Under the pieces are notes generated by a model, which had not been told where the DNA came from, did no database searches, and saw only the letters and a program-made list of their open reading frames with translations. A program made the position numbers and the translations under genes. Positions 1-7,017 of a DNA stretch of 29,923 nt are shown here, piece after piece. The stretch is from BOKV01 sp041739225 (GTDB taxonomy: Bacteria > Pseudomonadota > Alphaproteobacteria > Rhizobiales > Rhizobiaceae): assembly GCA_041739225.1 (NCBI GenBank), contig JBGSOG010000050.1:1-29923 (forward strand), in the 5' to 3' direction. Each line of letters starts with the position of its first letter. The stretch's first letter is position 1.

Positions 1-372
1 AGGTGCTAAAGGCAGCGCACTGATTTGGACAAAAGGGATAGCCCAGATGTCGGGAAATCCGACATCAAGATGTCAGCCAAGCCGACATCTGGTTGTCGGG
101 AATTTTGACACTAACAATATGAAGAGAATAACACCCAAGAATAATATGAAGATGGCCACCAATGAAACGAAGACGTGCCCAAACGAACCCCTTTGGTATG
201 ACTTCCAGATGATCGTTCATGTTGAGCCGATGTGCGGCGCAACCAATCTGCCTGTCATTCGGTTCTGACCCGAAGCACACAAACCAGTGCACCAAACAAG
301 GTGGACTGAAGGGTGGCCCGAAAATCCAAAAATAATAATAACGCAATGAATTCAACAAATTATAGGATGAAT
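1..372. other. Gene-free AT-rich region on the 3' side of tRNA-Leu
   Basis: I recognise no protein gene here. A frame open from the left edge to 268 translates to a sequence resembling no family I know, and the opposite-strand frame is mostly the tRNA read as protein. The stretch is visibly richer in A and T than the rest of the window, especially 100-372. It carries a cluster of short inverted repeats at 46-110, listed separately. Because tRNA-Leu is on the minus strand, its 3' end faces this region, which is the side where tRNA-targeting integrative elements insert. That makes it a possible island edge, but no integrase or att duplication is visible. Confidence 0.5.
46..110. repeat. Cluster of GATGTC/GACATC inverted and direct repeats
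   Basis: GATGTCGG (46-53) and CCGACATC (59-66) form a perfect 8-bp inverted repeat around five bases. AGATGTC (68-74) and GACATCT (84-90) form a second one with a wider spacer. The segments 46-64 and 92-110 are also related as direct repeats, sharing TGTCGGGAA and a final GACA. Such arrays occur as regulator operators and as the multiple short terminal repeats of some insertion sequences (the IS21 family, for example). Neither identity is proven here. Confidence 0.55.
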
Positions 373-457
373 TGGTGCCCCTGGCCGGAATCGAACCAGC
401 ACGCCTCTCGGCAACAGATTTTGAGTCTGCCGCGTCTACCAATTCCGCCACAGGGGC
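373..457 (-). tRNA. tRNA-Leu (anticodon CAA)
   Basis: Read on the minus strand, the gene starts GCCCCTG (457-451) and ends CAGGGGC followed by A and an encoded CCA (383-373), giving a complete 7-bp acceptor stem. The T-arm GGTTCGATTCC and the D-loop GGTAGACGC are evident. The anticodon loop is CTCAAAA, so the anticodon is CAA and reads UUG. A long variable arm and the total length of 85 nt including CCA are as expected for a class II leucine tRNA. It stands alone, with no neighbouring tRNA genes. Confidence 0.96.
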
Positions 458-605
458 AGGCGGTTATGCTGCTAACGCCTTGTGGAAGCAAAATCAACTG
501 CCAAGCCGGGAGAAGAAGCAAGGAATGGACGCGACGGGCGAACATGGCTAGAAGGCCCTTGCCGAAATGAAACCCGTTCAACCGCCAACCGTCCGGAAAA
601 ATTCC

Positions 606-1196
606 ATGATCCGAGCCCTGTACGACTGGACGCTGTCGTTGGCTGCCCGCAAGTCGGCAGAAGTCTGGCTGGCGGTCATCGCATTCGTCGAGAGTTCGTT
701 TTTTCTGATACCTGCCGATGTGCTTTTCCTGCCAATGGCCCTGGCCAGGCCTGATCGGGCTTTCCGCTACGCATTCGTGGCGACACTGTTTTCAGTTCTG
801 GGCGGCATTCTGGGCTGGTTCATCGGCTTTTATGCTTTCGAAGCCGTCGCCAGGCCCGTGCTAGAGTTTTACGGCAAATATGAGAGCTTCGAGGCTCTTC
901 GCTCGGGCGCAAATGCCAATGCCATCTTATTGATGCTGGTGACTTCCGGCCTGTCGCACCTGCCCCCCATCAAGGTGGTGACCATCCTTTCGGGCGCAGC
1001 CAACATCAACATCTGGCTTTTCATTGCCTCGGCGATCGTGGCGCGCGGGTTGCGGTTTTTTGCTTTGGCGTGGCTGTTGCGCGCTTATGGCCCGCCCATC
1101 AAGTCTTTCATCGAAAAGCGCCTTAAACTGCTGGTGGCTCTTGGAGCTGCCGCCGTTTTGGCGCTTTATTTCGTCTGGCGCTATGCACTTCACTGA
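606..1196 (+). CDS. YqaA/DedA-type (SNARE-associated, VTT domain) membrane protein
   Basis: The product is a 196-aa polytopic inner-membrane protein of the YqaA/VTT family, related to DedA proteins thought to act in lipid or undecaprenyl-phosphate handling. Family landmarks visible are the N-terminal segment YDWTLSLAARKSAE, the FVESSFF and IPADVLFLPM stretch (roughly residues 22-40), and a C-terminal basic segment before the last hydrophobic helix. The ATG at 606 is preferred because homologues begin close to this tryptophan-containing segment; an in-frame ATG at 567 would add 13 unlikely residues. It is followed 18 bp later by dsbB on the same strand, a pairing familiar from Rhizobiales. The substrate is unknown. 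Confidence 0.85.
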   Translation: MIRALYDWTLSLAARKSAEVWLAVIAFVESSFFLIPADVLFLPMALARPDRAFRYAFVATLFSVLGGILGWFIGFYAFEAVARPVLEFYGKYESFEALRSGANANAILLMLVTSGLSHLPPIKVVTILSGAANINIWLFIASAIVARGLRFFALAWLLRAYGPPIKSFIEKRLKLLVALGAAAVLALYFVWRYALH

Positions 1197-1214
1197 TCAA
1201 CCGGATTTTTCCCC

Positions 1215-1748
1215 ATGAGCATGACCAGTCGAAACCCCGCATTCCTCGCAATTGCCGTGCTTTGCGGAATGGTGGTTGTCATTGCCGCTGTGCTGGGATT
1301 TCAGCACATTGGCGGCTACATCCCGTGCAAACTGTGTCTGGCCCAACGGGAGCCCTACTACACGGCAATGCCGGTGGCGTTGTTCGCCCTGATCGCGCTT
1401 GCGGGCCGGTGGCCGCGCTGCATCAGCACAGGGCTCCTGGCCATTGTCGGATTGCTGATGATTTATACTGCGGCTCTTGCAGGCTTTCACTCTGGTGTGG
1501 AATGGGCCTGGTGGCTTGGTCCCGCCGATTGCGGTGCAACGGCTGGCAACATCTCCTCCAATGTCGGTGATTTGCTGGGCGATCTGACCGCCAAGCGCGC
1601 GCCCTCCTGCACAGAGGCGGCGGGCCGGTTTCTTGGCCTCTCATTTGCCGGTTGGAATGTGCTGGCAAGTCTTGGGTTGGCCGCAATTGCCTTTCGCGGC
1701 GCTGCGATGGTTGGCAGCGCTCACGCTTCCAGTTCGGTATCCCAGTAA
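1215..1748 (+). CDS. dsbB: Disulfide bond formation protein DsbB
   Basis: This 177-aa four-helix inner-membrane protein should reoxidise periplasmic DsbA and pass the electrons to quinone. Both redox cysteine pairs are present: the CxxC pair C38/C41 (CKLC) in the first periplasmic loop, and C106/C132 in the second loop between helices 3 and 4. The gene lies 18 bp downstream of the YqaA-family gene and is probably cotranscribed with it. Its last 28 bp overlap the 3' end of the convergent HNH gene. A different paralogue (DsbI-like) is possible but less likely given the length and single-domain layout. Confidence 0.93.
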   Translation: MSMTSRNPAFLAIAVLCGMVVVIAAVLGFQHIGGYIPCKLCLAQREPYYTAMPVALFALIALAGRWPRCISTGLLAIVGLLMIYTAALAGFHSGVEWAWWLGPADCGATAGNISSNVGDLLGDLTAKRAPSCTEAAGRFLGLSFAGWNVLASLGLAAIAFRGAAMVGSAHASSSVSQ

Positions 1749-2278
1749 AGAAAGTCCATCCAGCTTTCATGCAAATAATTGGGCGGAAATTTCCGCCCGT
1801 TTTTGTGCAGGTCTTCGATGCTCGGCATGAACGGTTTTTGTATCGGCCACATTTTGGCCTGGGCCGGCAGCTTGCTGCCTTTCATCAAGTTGCAGGGCGA
1901 GCAGGCTGCCACGACGTTTTCCCAGGACGTGATACCGCCCTTCGAGCGGGGCACGACATGATCGAATGTCAATTCCTTTTCGGCCCCACAATATTGGCAT
2001 TCAAAACTGTCGCGCAAAAAAACATTGAACCGGGTGAAAGCAGGCGAGCGGCTTGGTTTCACATAGCTTTTGAGGCAAACAACGCTTGGCAACCGAAAAT
2101 GCGCATTGGGACTGCGAATGGCCAGATCGTATTCGGCAACGATGTTTACCCTGTCGAGGAACACGGCCTTGATCGTGTCCTGCCAGCTCCACAGCGACAG
2201 CGGATAATAACTCAGCGGACGATAATCCGCATTAAGCACCAGTGCCGGATGAGCATCCGGCGAAACCGCAATCGTCAA
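1721..2278 (-). CDS. HNH endonuclease family protein
   Basis: A 185-aa protein with an HNH nuclease fold in its C-terminal half. C94/C97 and C126/C129 form the two zinc-binding CxxC pairs. D107-H108 is the catalytic DH, in DHVVPRSKGG, with N121 and N130 nearby. The N-terminal part (LVLNADYRPLSYYPLSLW, residues 13-30) is the conserved lead-in of the stand-alone HNH family common in alphaproteobacteria, whose cellular role is not settled. The start is a TTG preceded by a strong GGGGAGG ribosome site; no in-frame ATG is nearby. The gene is on the same strand as the glycosylase upstream (126-bp gap), so a shared DNA-repair context is possible. Confidence 0.88.
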   Translation of the reverse strand: MTIAVSPDAHPALVLNADYRPLSYYPLSLWSWQDTIKAVFLDRVNIVAEYDLAIRSPNAHFRLPSVVCLKSYVKPSRSPAFTRFNVFLRDSFECQYCGAEKELTFDHVVPRSKGGITSWENVVAACSPCNLMKGSKLPAQAKMWPIQKPFMPSIEDLHKNGRKFPPNYLHESWMDFLYWDTELEA

Positions 2279-2404
2279 GGATACCTCCCCGCTCCGACTC
2301 GCGCCACACCATCAACGCCCTTATGTAAGACCACTGTGTCAGGCTTGTGAAGCTGAAAAACAAAGGGAATTCGGCGATCCGGCTGCAAATGCAGGGGCTT
2401 TTGT

Positions 2405-3049
2405 TCATGTCGGCGTGGCGTCTCGCCCTTTCTCGACTGCGTAAAAGGCCCACAGCAGCCGGGATGCAACCCCGCGCCAAGGCGACCACGCACTGGCAAT
2501 TTCCCGCAGAGCCTTGTCCGTCGGCCTTGTTTCAAGGCCGAGCACCACTCGGGCGGCCTCTTGCAGCGCCAGATCGCCTGCCGGGAAGATGTCGGCATGG
2601 CCGGCACAAAACAGCAGGTAAATCTCTGCCGTCCACGGCCCGATGCCGTTGATGGCGGTCATTTTTGCAATCGCCCCGCTTGGTGGCAATTTGCACAAGC
2701 CTTGAAGGTCAAGTTCGCCGCCGCATACCGCGCTGGCTATGTTGCGCAGGGCTCGCTGCTTTGGCCGCGAAAGACCGGCTTGGCGCAGGATTTCATCGTC
2801 CGCCGCCATCAGTGAGGGCGCGTCCAACGGGTCCAGCAATTTGACCAGGCGCCTGTGGATCGCTTCGGCGCTTGCCTTGGAGACCTGTTGTGAAACGATG
2901 ATCGATGCCAGACCGGCAAAATCCGCGCTGGACAAACGCAAAGGCACCGGCCCGGCTGCCGCGATTACCGGCACAAGCCTTGGATCGGCCCGCGCCAGAT
3001 CAGCCAGTCCTTCTGCAATGTCGCTCTCGGTCCGGATGGATCGCATCAT
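2405..3049 (-). CDS. DNA-3-methyladenine glycosylase II (AlkA-type, HhH-GPD superfamily)
   Basis: A 214-aa base-excision repair enzyme predicted to remove alkylated purines from DNA. It has the HhH-GPD fold: the segment ASIIVSQQVS (48-57), the helix-hairpin-helix NGIGPWTAE (134-142), and the catalytic aspartate D159 in FPAGDLALQ. It lacks the N-terminal domain of E. coli AlkA and the FeS-cluster cysteines of endonuclease III, so it belongs to the short AlkA class. It starts at tandem ATG codons 48 bp from the divergent gluQ start. The HNH gene lies downstream on the same strand. Confidence 0.9.
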   Translation of the reverse strand: MMRSIRTESDIAEGLADLARADPRLVPVIAAAGPVPLRLSSADFAGLASIIVSQQVSKASAEAIHRRLVKLLDPLDAPSLMAADDEILRQAGLSRPKQRALRNIASAVCGGELDLQGLCKLPPSGAIAKMTAINGIGPWTAEIYLLFCAGHADIFPAGDLALQEAARVVLGLETRPTDKALREIASAWSPWRGVASRLLWAFYAVEKGRDATPT

Positions 3050-3097
3050 GTCGCTGCTGCTTGTTGAACGAGATCATAGATTGGCTAAGTTGCGCCC

Positions 3098-3997
3098 ATG
3101 ACACAAGAACAGGCTGCAAGCCACCCGATATTTCGTTTTGCGCCCAGTCCAAACGGACTTTTGCATCTGGGTCATGCCCTTTCCGCACTCCTGAACCTTG
3201 AGATGGCCCGCAAGTCCGGCGGACTGATGTTGCTGCGAATTGAAGACATCGACCGCGTCCGTTGCACTACCCGGCTCGAAAACATGATGCTCGAGGATCT
3301 TGAATGGATCGGCTTCGAATGGGACAGCGCACCCCGGCGTCAATCGGAGCATTTTGGTGAATACCGCGAGCGGCTGGACCAGCTGGAAAAGGCTGGACTA
3401 CTCTACCCGTCCTTTGCCACAAGGGCGCAATTGCGCCAATTATCCCTGATCTCCAACGACGGAGCGCTTTGGCCGCGCGATCCGGACGGCTCTCCGTTCA
3501 ATCCGTCGTCAGAAAAAGGCATCGGACTTGCCGAGCGCAAGTTGCGGATTTTGCAGGGCGAGGATTTTTCATTGCGCCTTGATACAGGCAAGGCGGTTGC
3601 AGCCGCTGGAAAAGCCCTGTTTTGGCTGGAAACCGGCCAAAACAGGGCACTGCCTGCCAAGGTGGTCACGGCCAATCCGGCCGCTTGGGGCGACGTGATC
3701 CTCGCCCGCAAGGACACCCCCGCAAGCTATCATCTGGCGTGCGTCCACGATGACGCGCAACAAGGCATCACCCACGTCGTGCGCGGTCTTGACCTGTTTC
3801 ACGCAACTTCAGTCCACCGGTTGCTGCAGGAATTGTTCGCACTGCCGGTGCCGACGTACCACCATCATCGACTGGTTTTGGCGCAGGATGGCCGAAAGCT
3901 CTCCAAGAGCCGTTCGGACACCGCATTGCGCCACCTGCGCGAGGCCGGTGTTTCGGTTGATGAAATCCGGCAAATGCTTGGTCTGGACCCGCCATAG
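3098..3997 (+). CDS. gluQ: Glutamyl-Q tRNA(Asp) synthetase
   Basis: A 299-aa truncated glutamyl-tRNA synthetase paralogue that activates glutamate and attaches it to the queuosine of tRNA-Asp. The nucleotide-binding HIGH-type motif is HLGH (23-26) and the second signature is KLSKS (267-271). The anticodon-binding domain of true GltX is absent, as is usual for GluQ. The zinc-binding cysteines known from the E. coli enzyme are not seen where expected: the segment reads YPSFATRAQ (about residues 103-111). Its 3' end is only 4 bp from the stop codon of the convergent small membrane gene. Confidence 0.93.
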   Translation: MTQEQAASHPIFRFAPSPNGLLHLGHALSALLNLEMARKSGGLMLLRIEDIDRVRCTTRLENMMLEDLEWIGFEWDSAPRRQSEHFGEYRERLDQLEKAGLLYPSFATRAQLRQLSLISNDGALWPRDPDGSPFNPSSEKGIGLAERKLRILQGEDFSLRLDTGKAVAAAGKALFWLETGQNRALPAKVVTANPAAWGDVILARKDTPASYHLACVHDDAQQGITHVVRGLDLFHATSVHRLLQELFALPVPTYHHHRLVLAQDGRKLSKSRSDTALRHLREAGVSVDEIRQMLGLDPP

Positions 3998-4001
3998 ATG
4001 T

Positions 4002-4289
4002 CTAGGTTCGGGTTGCCGCCTTGATCGAAGCGAGCATCAACAAAAGCACCGATCCGCCGCCAGCAGCCACTGCAATGGTCAGCCCTGGCTGCCATCCAAG
4101 ACGAAAACCATAGATATTGTAGGTCAGCAATCCGACATAACAGCCGACGAGCAGCAGCAACCAGTTGCCGATGACGCCAAATCCGCTGTAGCCCAAGATC
4201 CTGTCGGCCAGCCAGCCGAAGGTAAACGACATCGCTGCAATGAATGCGAATGAGACGATCCAGTCGTCCTGGTGCAACTGCCAAAGCAT
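4002..4289 (-). CDS. Small membrane protein of unknown function
   Basis: A 95-aa protein that I cannot assign to a named family. The sequence shows three hydrophobic segments (about residues 11-30, 36-58 and 68-90) separated by short polar turns, so it is very likely an inner-membrane protein. The ATG at 4289 is supported by a GAGAGG ribosome site; a longer frame reaching upstream runs through the yihY gene and is an artefact. It lies 89 bp downstream of yihY on the same strand and may be cotranscribed. The YNIYGFRLGWQPG stretch between helices 2 and 3 would be the best search query. Confidence 0.72.
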   Translation of the reverse strand: MLWQLHQDDWIVSFAFIAAMSFTFGWLADRILGYSGFGVIGNWLLLLVGCYVGLLTYNIYGFRLGWQPGLTIAVAAGGGSVLLLMLASIKAATRT

Positions 4290-4378
4290 CAAGGCCTCTC
4301 CTCTGTCCGGCCAAACCTCCCCCCGGACGAACAAATACGCCTGCAAAATTGATTGTTTCTGAATCGGCACTGAAAATT

Positions 4379-5236
4379 TTATGTTTCTACGCGATTTGCG
4401 ATCAGGCAGGCGTTGAGCTCGGCACCAATCAGGAAAATCGCAGCCATTACGTAGAAAAACACCAATGCAATGAACACACTGGCGAGACCGGCATAGGTGC
4501 TGACATAATCTGCGAACCCGCGCAAATACGCCGAAAAGGCAATTGCTGCGGCCAACCAACACGACAAAGTGAACAAGGCACCGGGAGCAATTTCCGAAAA
4601 TGAACGCCGCCCTGCCGGCAGCCATTTGTGACTGGCAAAAAGCGCCGTGATCAGGATCGCCGCCGAAACCATCAGTCGCCAATAGTCGATGCGCTCGATC
4701 TGCTCATAAACCATAGGCGAGAATTTCCGTGCCAGATCCAGTGCCAATGGCATGAGAACGACCAAGAACGTTACCGTTGCCACGATGACCGAGCCCAGAA
4801 TGACAAACCCGATGCTGTGAAACCGCAAAACGAGAAAATTGCGCGTTTCGGTGCCCCGGTACGCCCGGTTGAGCCCCAGACGCAGGGCTTCCACCCCGTT
4901 GGATGCAAAAACCAGCGCGGTTGCCGCGCCAAGCGTCAAAATATCCCCGCGTGGAATGGTCAAGACCGTGTTCAATTGGTCGGCAAGTGGCGCGGCAACC
5001 CCGTCCGGCAGGGTATCAAACAGCAAGGTAACTGCCTGCTGCGGAAAATCACCAAGATTGAAAAAGGCTGCCATTGAAGTGGCAAAAATCAGGAACGGAA
5101 ACAGCGCCATGATCCCCGACATCGCAACATGGCTGGCAATTGCCCAGCCATCGTCGCGGTTGAACCGGTTGAGCGCCCGCAAAAGTGCCAGCAGGAACGG
5201 CCCGGCAAAACGCGATATGGTTTGGGTGATTCGCAA
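4379..5236 (-). CDS. YihY/virulence factor BrkB family membrane protein
   Basis: A 285-aa inner-membrane protein of the YihY/BrkB family (once mislabelled RNase BN), with about six hydrophobic helices. Family landmarks include the N-terminal NRDDGWAIASHVAMSGIMAL, the GAATALVFASNGVEALRLGLN stretch beginning near residue 110, and the C-terminal LIGAELNA. The molecular function is unknown. I chose a TTG at 5236 because an AGGTGG ribosome site lies 9 bases upstream and homologues start close to here. The longer alternative is a GTG at 5296 without a ribosome site, directly abutting the divergent SDR start at 5297. The TTG start leaves 60 bp for divergent promoters. Confidence 0.88.
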   Translation of the reverse strand: MRITQTISRFAGPFLLALLRALNRFNRDDGWAIASHVAMSGIMALFPFLIFATSMAAFFNLGDFPQQAVTLLFDTLPDGVAAPLADQLNTVLTIPRGDILTLGAATALVFASNGVEALRLGLNRAYRGTETRNFLVLRFHSIGFVILGSVIVATVTFLVVLMPLALDLARKFSPMVYEQIERIDYWRLMVSAAILITALFASHKWLPAGRRSFSEIAPGALFTLSCWLAAAIAFSAYLRGFADYVSTYAGLASVFIALVFFYVMAAIFLIGAELNACLIANRVET

Positions 5237-5296
5237 ATTCGTTTTCCACCTGCCGCTTTCCCACCAGATACCGCCATTGATCGCGAGCCTCAACAC

Positions 5297-6124
5297 ATGA
5301 CCAAGACAATCCTGATCACGGGATGCTCAACCGGAATTGGCCGGCATTGCGCCATCCGGCTCAAAGAAGACGGCTGGCGGGTTTTTGCCACCGCAAGAAA
5401 GCCCGGTGATGTTGAAGCCCTGCAAAACAACGGATTTGAGGCATTTCACCTCGACTACACGGACGATGCGTCGATTCATGCGGCATTTGACGCAATCATG
5501 CAAAAAACCGGCGGCAGGCTGGATGGGCTGTTCAACAACGGTGCCTATGGCCAGCCCGGCGCAGTGGAAGACCTGACAACCCAAGCTCTGCGAGACCAGT
5601 TTGAAGCAAATTTCTTTGGCTGGCACACCCTCACCCAGTTGGCGGTGCCCGTGATGCGCACGCAAGGCTCCGGGCGCATCGTCCATTGTTCGTCCATTCT
5701 GGGCATCATCGCCTACCGTTGGCGCGGCGCTTACAATGCCTCCAAGTTCGCGCTCGAAGGTCTGGCATCAACCCAGCGCATGGAGCTCAAAGGCACCGGC
5801 ATCCATGTTTGCCTGATTGAACCTGGCCCGATTGAATCGCGTTTTTCCGACAATGCGGTGGTGAAGTTTATTGAGAATGTCGACATTGAAGGCTCTGTGC
5901 ACCACGAGGTTTACAAGGCTCATCTTGCCAAACTCAACGACAGCGGCGGCGTAAACCGGTTCCGGCTTGGACCGGAGGCGGTGTATGCCAAGCTGAAGCA
6001 CGCCCTTCAATCACCACGGCCTCGCGCGCACTACCCCGTAACAATCCCCACGCACGCGATGTACCTGGCTCGCCGCCTGCTATCTGCGCACTGGCTTGAC
6101 AAGGTGCTGATGCGGTCCGATTGA
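5297..6124 (+). CDS. SDR family NAD(P)-dependent oxidoreductase
   Basis: A 275-aa classical short-chain dehydrogenase. The cofactor motif TGCSTGIG spans 8-15, NNGAYG is at 80-85, catalytic serine is at 132/133 (CSSILG), and the YxxxK pair is Y146/K150 (YNASK). R34 in TARK, just after the second strand, hints at NADP preference. The EPGPI motif (about 177) and the extended C-terminal lid resemble retinol-dehydrogenase-like or 3-ketoacyl-reductase-like SDRs, but the substrate cannot be inferred. It faces yihY divergently, and no pathway genes adjoin it. Confidence 0.9.
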   Translation: MTKTILITGCSTGIGRHCAIRLKEDGWRVFATARKPGDVEALQNNGFEAFHLDYTDDASIHAAFDAIMQKTGGRLDGLFNNGAYGQPGAVEDLTTQALRDQFEANFFGWHTLTQLAVPVMRTQGSGRIVHCSSILGIIAYRWRGAYNASKFALEGLASTQRMELKGTGIHVCLIEPGPIESRFSDNAVVKFIENVDIEGSVHHEVYKAHLAKLNDSGGVNRFRLGPEAVYAKLKHALQSPRPRAHYPVTIPTHAMYLARRLLSAHWLDKVLMRSD

Positions 6125-6136
6125 GGCGGATGCTTG

Positions 6137-6156
6137 CAAGCGCGAACAAGCGCGTT
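6137..6156. repeat. Tandem CAAGCGCG repeat, 10-bp period
   Basis: CAAGCGCG occurs at 6137-6144 and again at 6147-6154, exactly one helical turn apart, in the 76-bp gap between the SDR gene and the HIG1-domain gene. A TTAGATAT stretch that could be a -10 element follows directly. Same-face spacing upstream of a gene is what an operator or activator site would show, but no regulator is identified. Confidence 0.35.
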
Positions 6157-6200
6157 AGATATGAATTTTGCGGCGGCCCCCGCCAGAATCCGGAGCATCA

Positions 6201-6395
6201 ATGAATACGGTTTTCGCGCTGTTGATCCCGCTGGCGCTGGCTGCGGTGCTGGTTGTTCTGGCCCTTGGTCTTTGGAACCTTGCCCGCGGCGGCAGCGCCA
6301 ACCGTTCGCAAAGCCTGATGCGTGCCCGCATCCTTTTCCAGTTTGTTGCGCTGGTCATTGTTCTCGCCGCGCTATACATCTCGCAACGGGGCTAA
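6201..6395 (+). CDS. HIG1 domain-containing twin-transmembrane protein
   Basis: A 64-aa protein with two membrane helices (about 3-24 and 47-60) joined by a short basic loop. The loop contains Q37-x3-R41-x-R43-x3-Q47, which matches the QRRQ motif (Q/I)x3(R/H)xRx3Q of the HIG1 (hypoxia-induced gene 1) family. Eukaryotic and some alphaproteobacterial members bind cytochrome oxidase or respiratory supercomplexes. A CGGAG ribosome site precedes the ATG. Only 4 bp separate its stop from the cobalamin adenosyltransferase start, so the two are probably translated from one mRNA. A respiratory role is inferred from the family only. Confidence 0.85.
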   Translation: MNTVFALLIPLALAAVLVVLALGLWNLARGGSANRSQSLMRARILFQFVALVIVLAALYISQRG

Positions 6396-6399
6396 GTGC

Positions 6400-6972
6400 A
6401 TGGTCAAGCTCAATAAAATCTACACCCGCACCGGCGATGACGGCACCACGGGCCTTGGCAATGGCGAGCGGCGCGAGAAGTTCGATTTGCGCGTTGACGC
6501 CTATGGCACGGTCGACGAGGCCAATTCCTGCGTCGGGCTGGTGATTCTTCACCTGCAAGAGAGCGATCCGCTTCGGGCAGAGCTCATCAAAATCCAGAAC
6601 GATTTGTTCGATCTGGGCGCAGATCTTGCCACTCCCGACGAAGGCAAGGACCTTGGTTACGAGCCTTTGCGCATCACCAGCGCACAAGTTGACCGGCTGG
6701 AGGCGCTGATCGACCGGTTCAACGCGCAATTGTCGCCGCTCAATTCGTTTGTTCTGCCGGGTGGTTCGGCAGCTTCGGCATATTTGCACCTGGCGCGCAC
6801 CGTGGTGCGCCGCGCCGAACGCATCATGGCCCATCTGGCTCGCAACGAGAAAATCGGCGAACCCTGCATTCGTTATGCAAACCGGCTTTCAGACTTTCTT
6901 TTTGTTGCTTCGCGCGTTGCCAACAACGGCGGAAAAGACGATGTTCTGTGGGTCCCCGGAAAAAATCGCTGA
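6400..6972 (+). CDS. Cob(I)yrinic acid a,c-diamide adenosyltransferase, PduO type
   Basis: A 190-aa ATP:corrinoid adenosyltransferase that makes adenosylcobalamin from cob(I)alamin and ATP. The PduO-family ATP-binding motif TRTGDDGTTGLG is at 9-20. The C-terminal helix carries RLSDFLFVASR (about 166-176), the part of the family signature containing the conserved arginine and aspartate. It has no CobA-type P-loop, so it is the PduO/MMAB class, which often serves methylmalonyl-CoA mutase or other B12 enzymes. No cobalamin biosynthesis gene or B12 riboswitch is visible nearby. A GTG 3 bp upstream of the ATG is an alternative start. Confidence 0.93.
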   Translation: MVKLNKIYTRTGDDGTTGLGNGERREKFDLRVDAYGTVDEANSCVGLVILHLQESDPLRAELIKIQNDLFDLGADLATPDEGKDLGYEPLRITSAQVDRLEALIDRFNAQLSPLNSFVLPGGSAASAYLHLARTVVRRAERIMAHLARNEKIGEPCIRYANRLSDFLFVASRVANNGGKDDVLWVPGKNR

Positions 6973-7017
6973 CAACCCGCCTGCCGGGGCACACCGCAAG
7001 GAAGGGCTGCACCCGCC

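Noticed and set aside
47..268. 73-codon plus-strand frame in the gene-free region
   Set aside because: No ribosome site, no recognisable family, biased composition and it runs through the repeat array.
65..451. 128-codon minus-strand frame starting MAELVDAADSKS
   Set aside because: Its first part is the translated tRNA-Leu gene, a well-known annotation artefact, and the rest resembles nothing.
6125..6400. Possible cobalamin riboswitch before the adenosyltransferase
   Set aside because: The gap is only 76 bp, contains no B12-box-like sequence, and is followed by the HIG1 gene.
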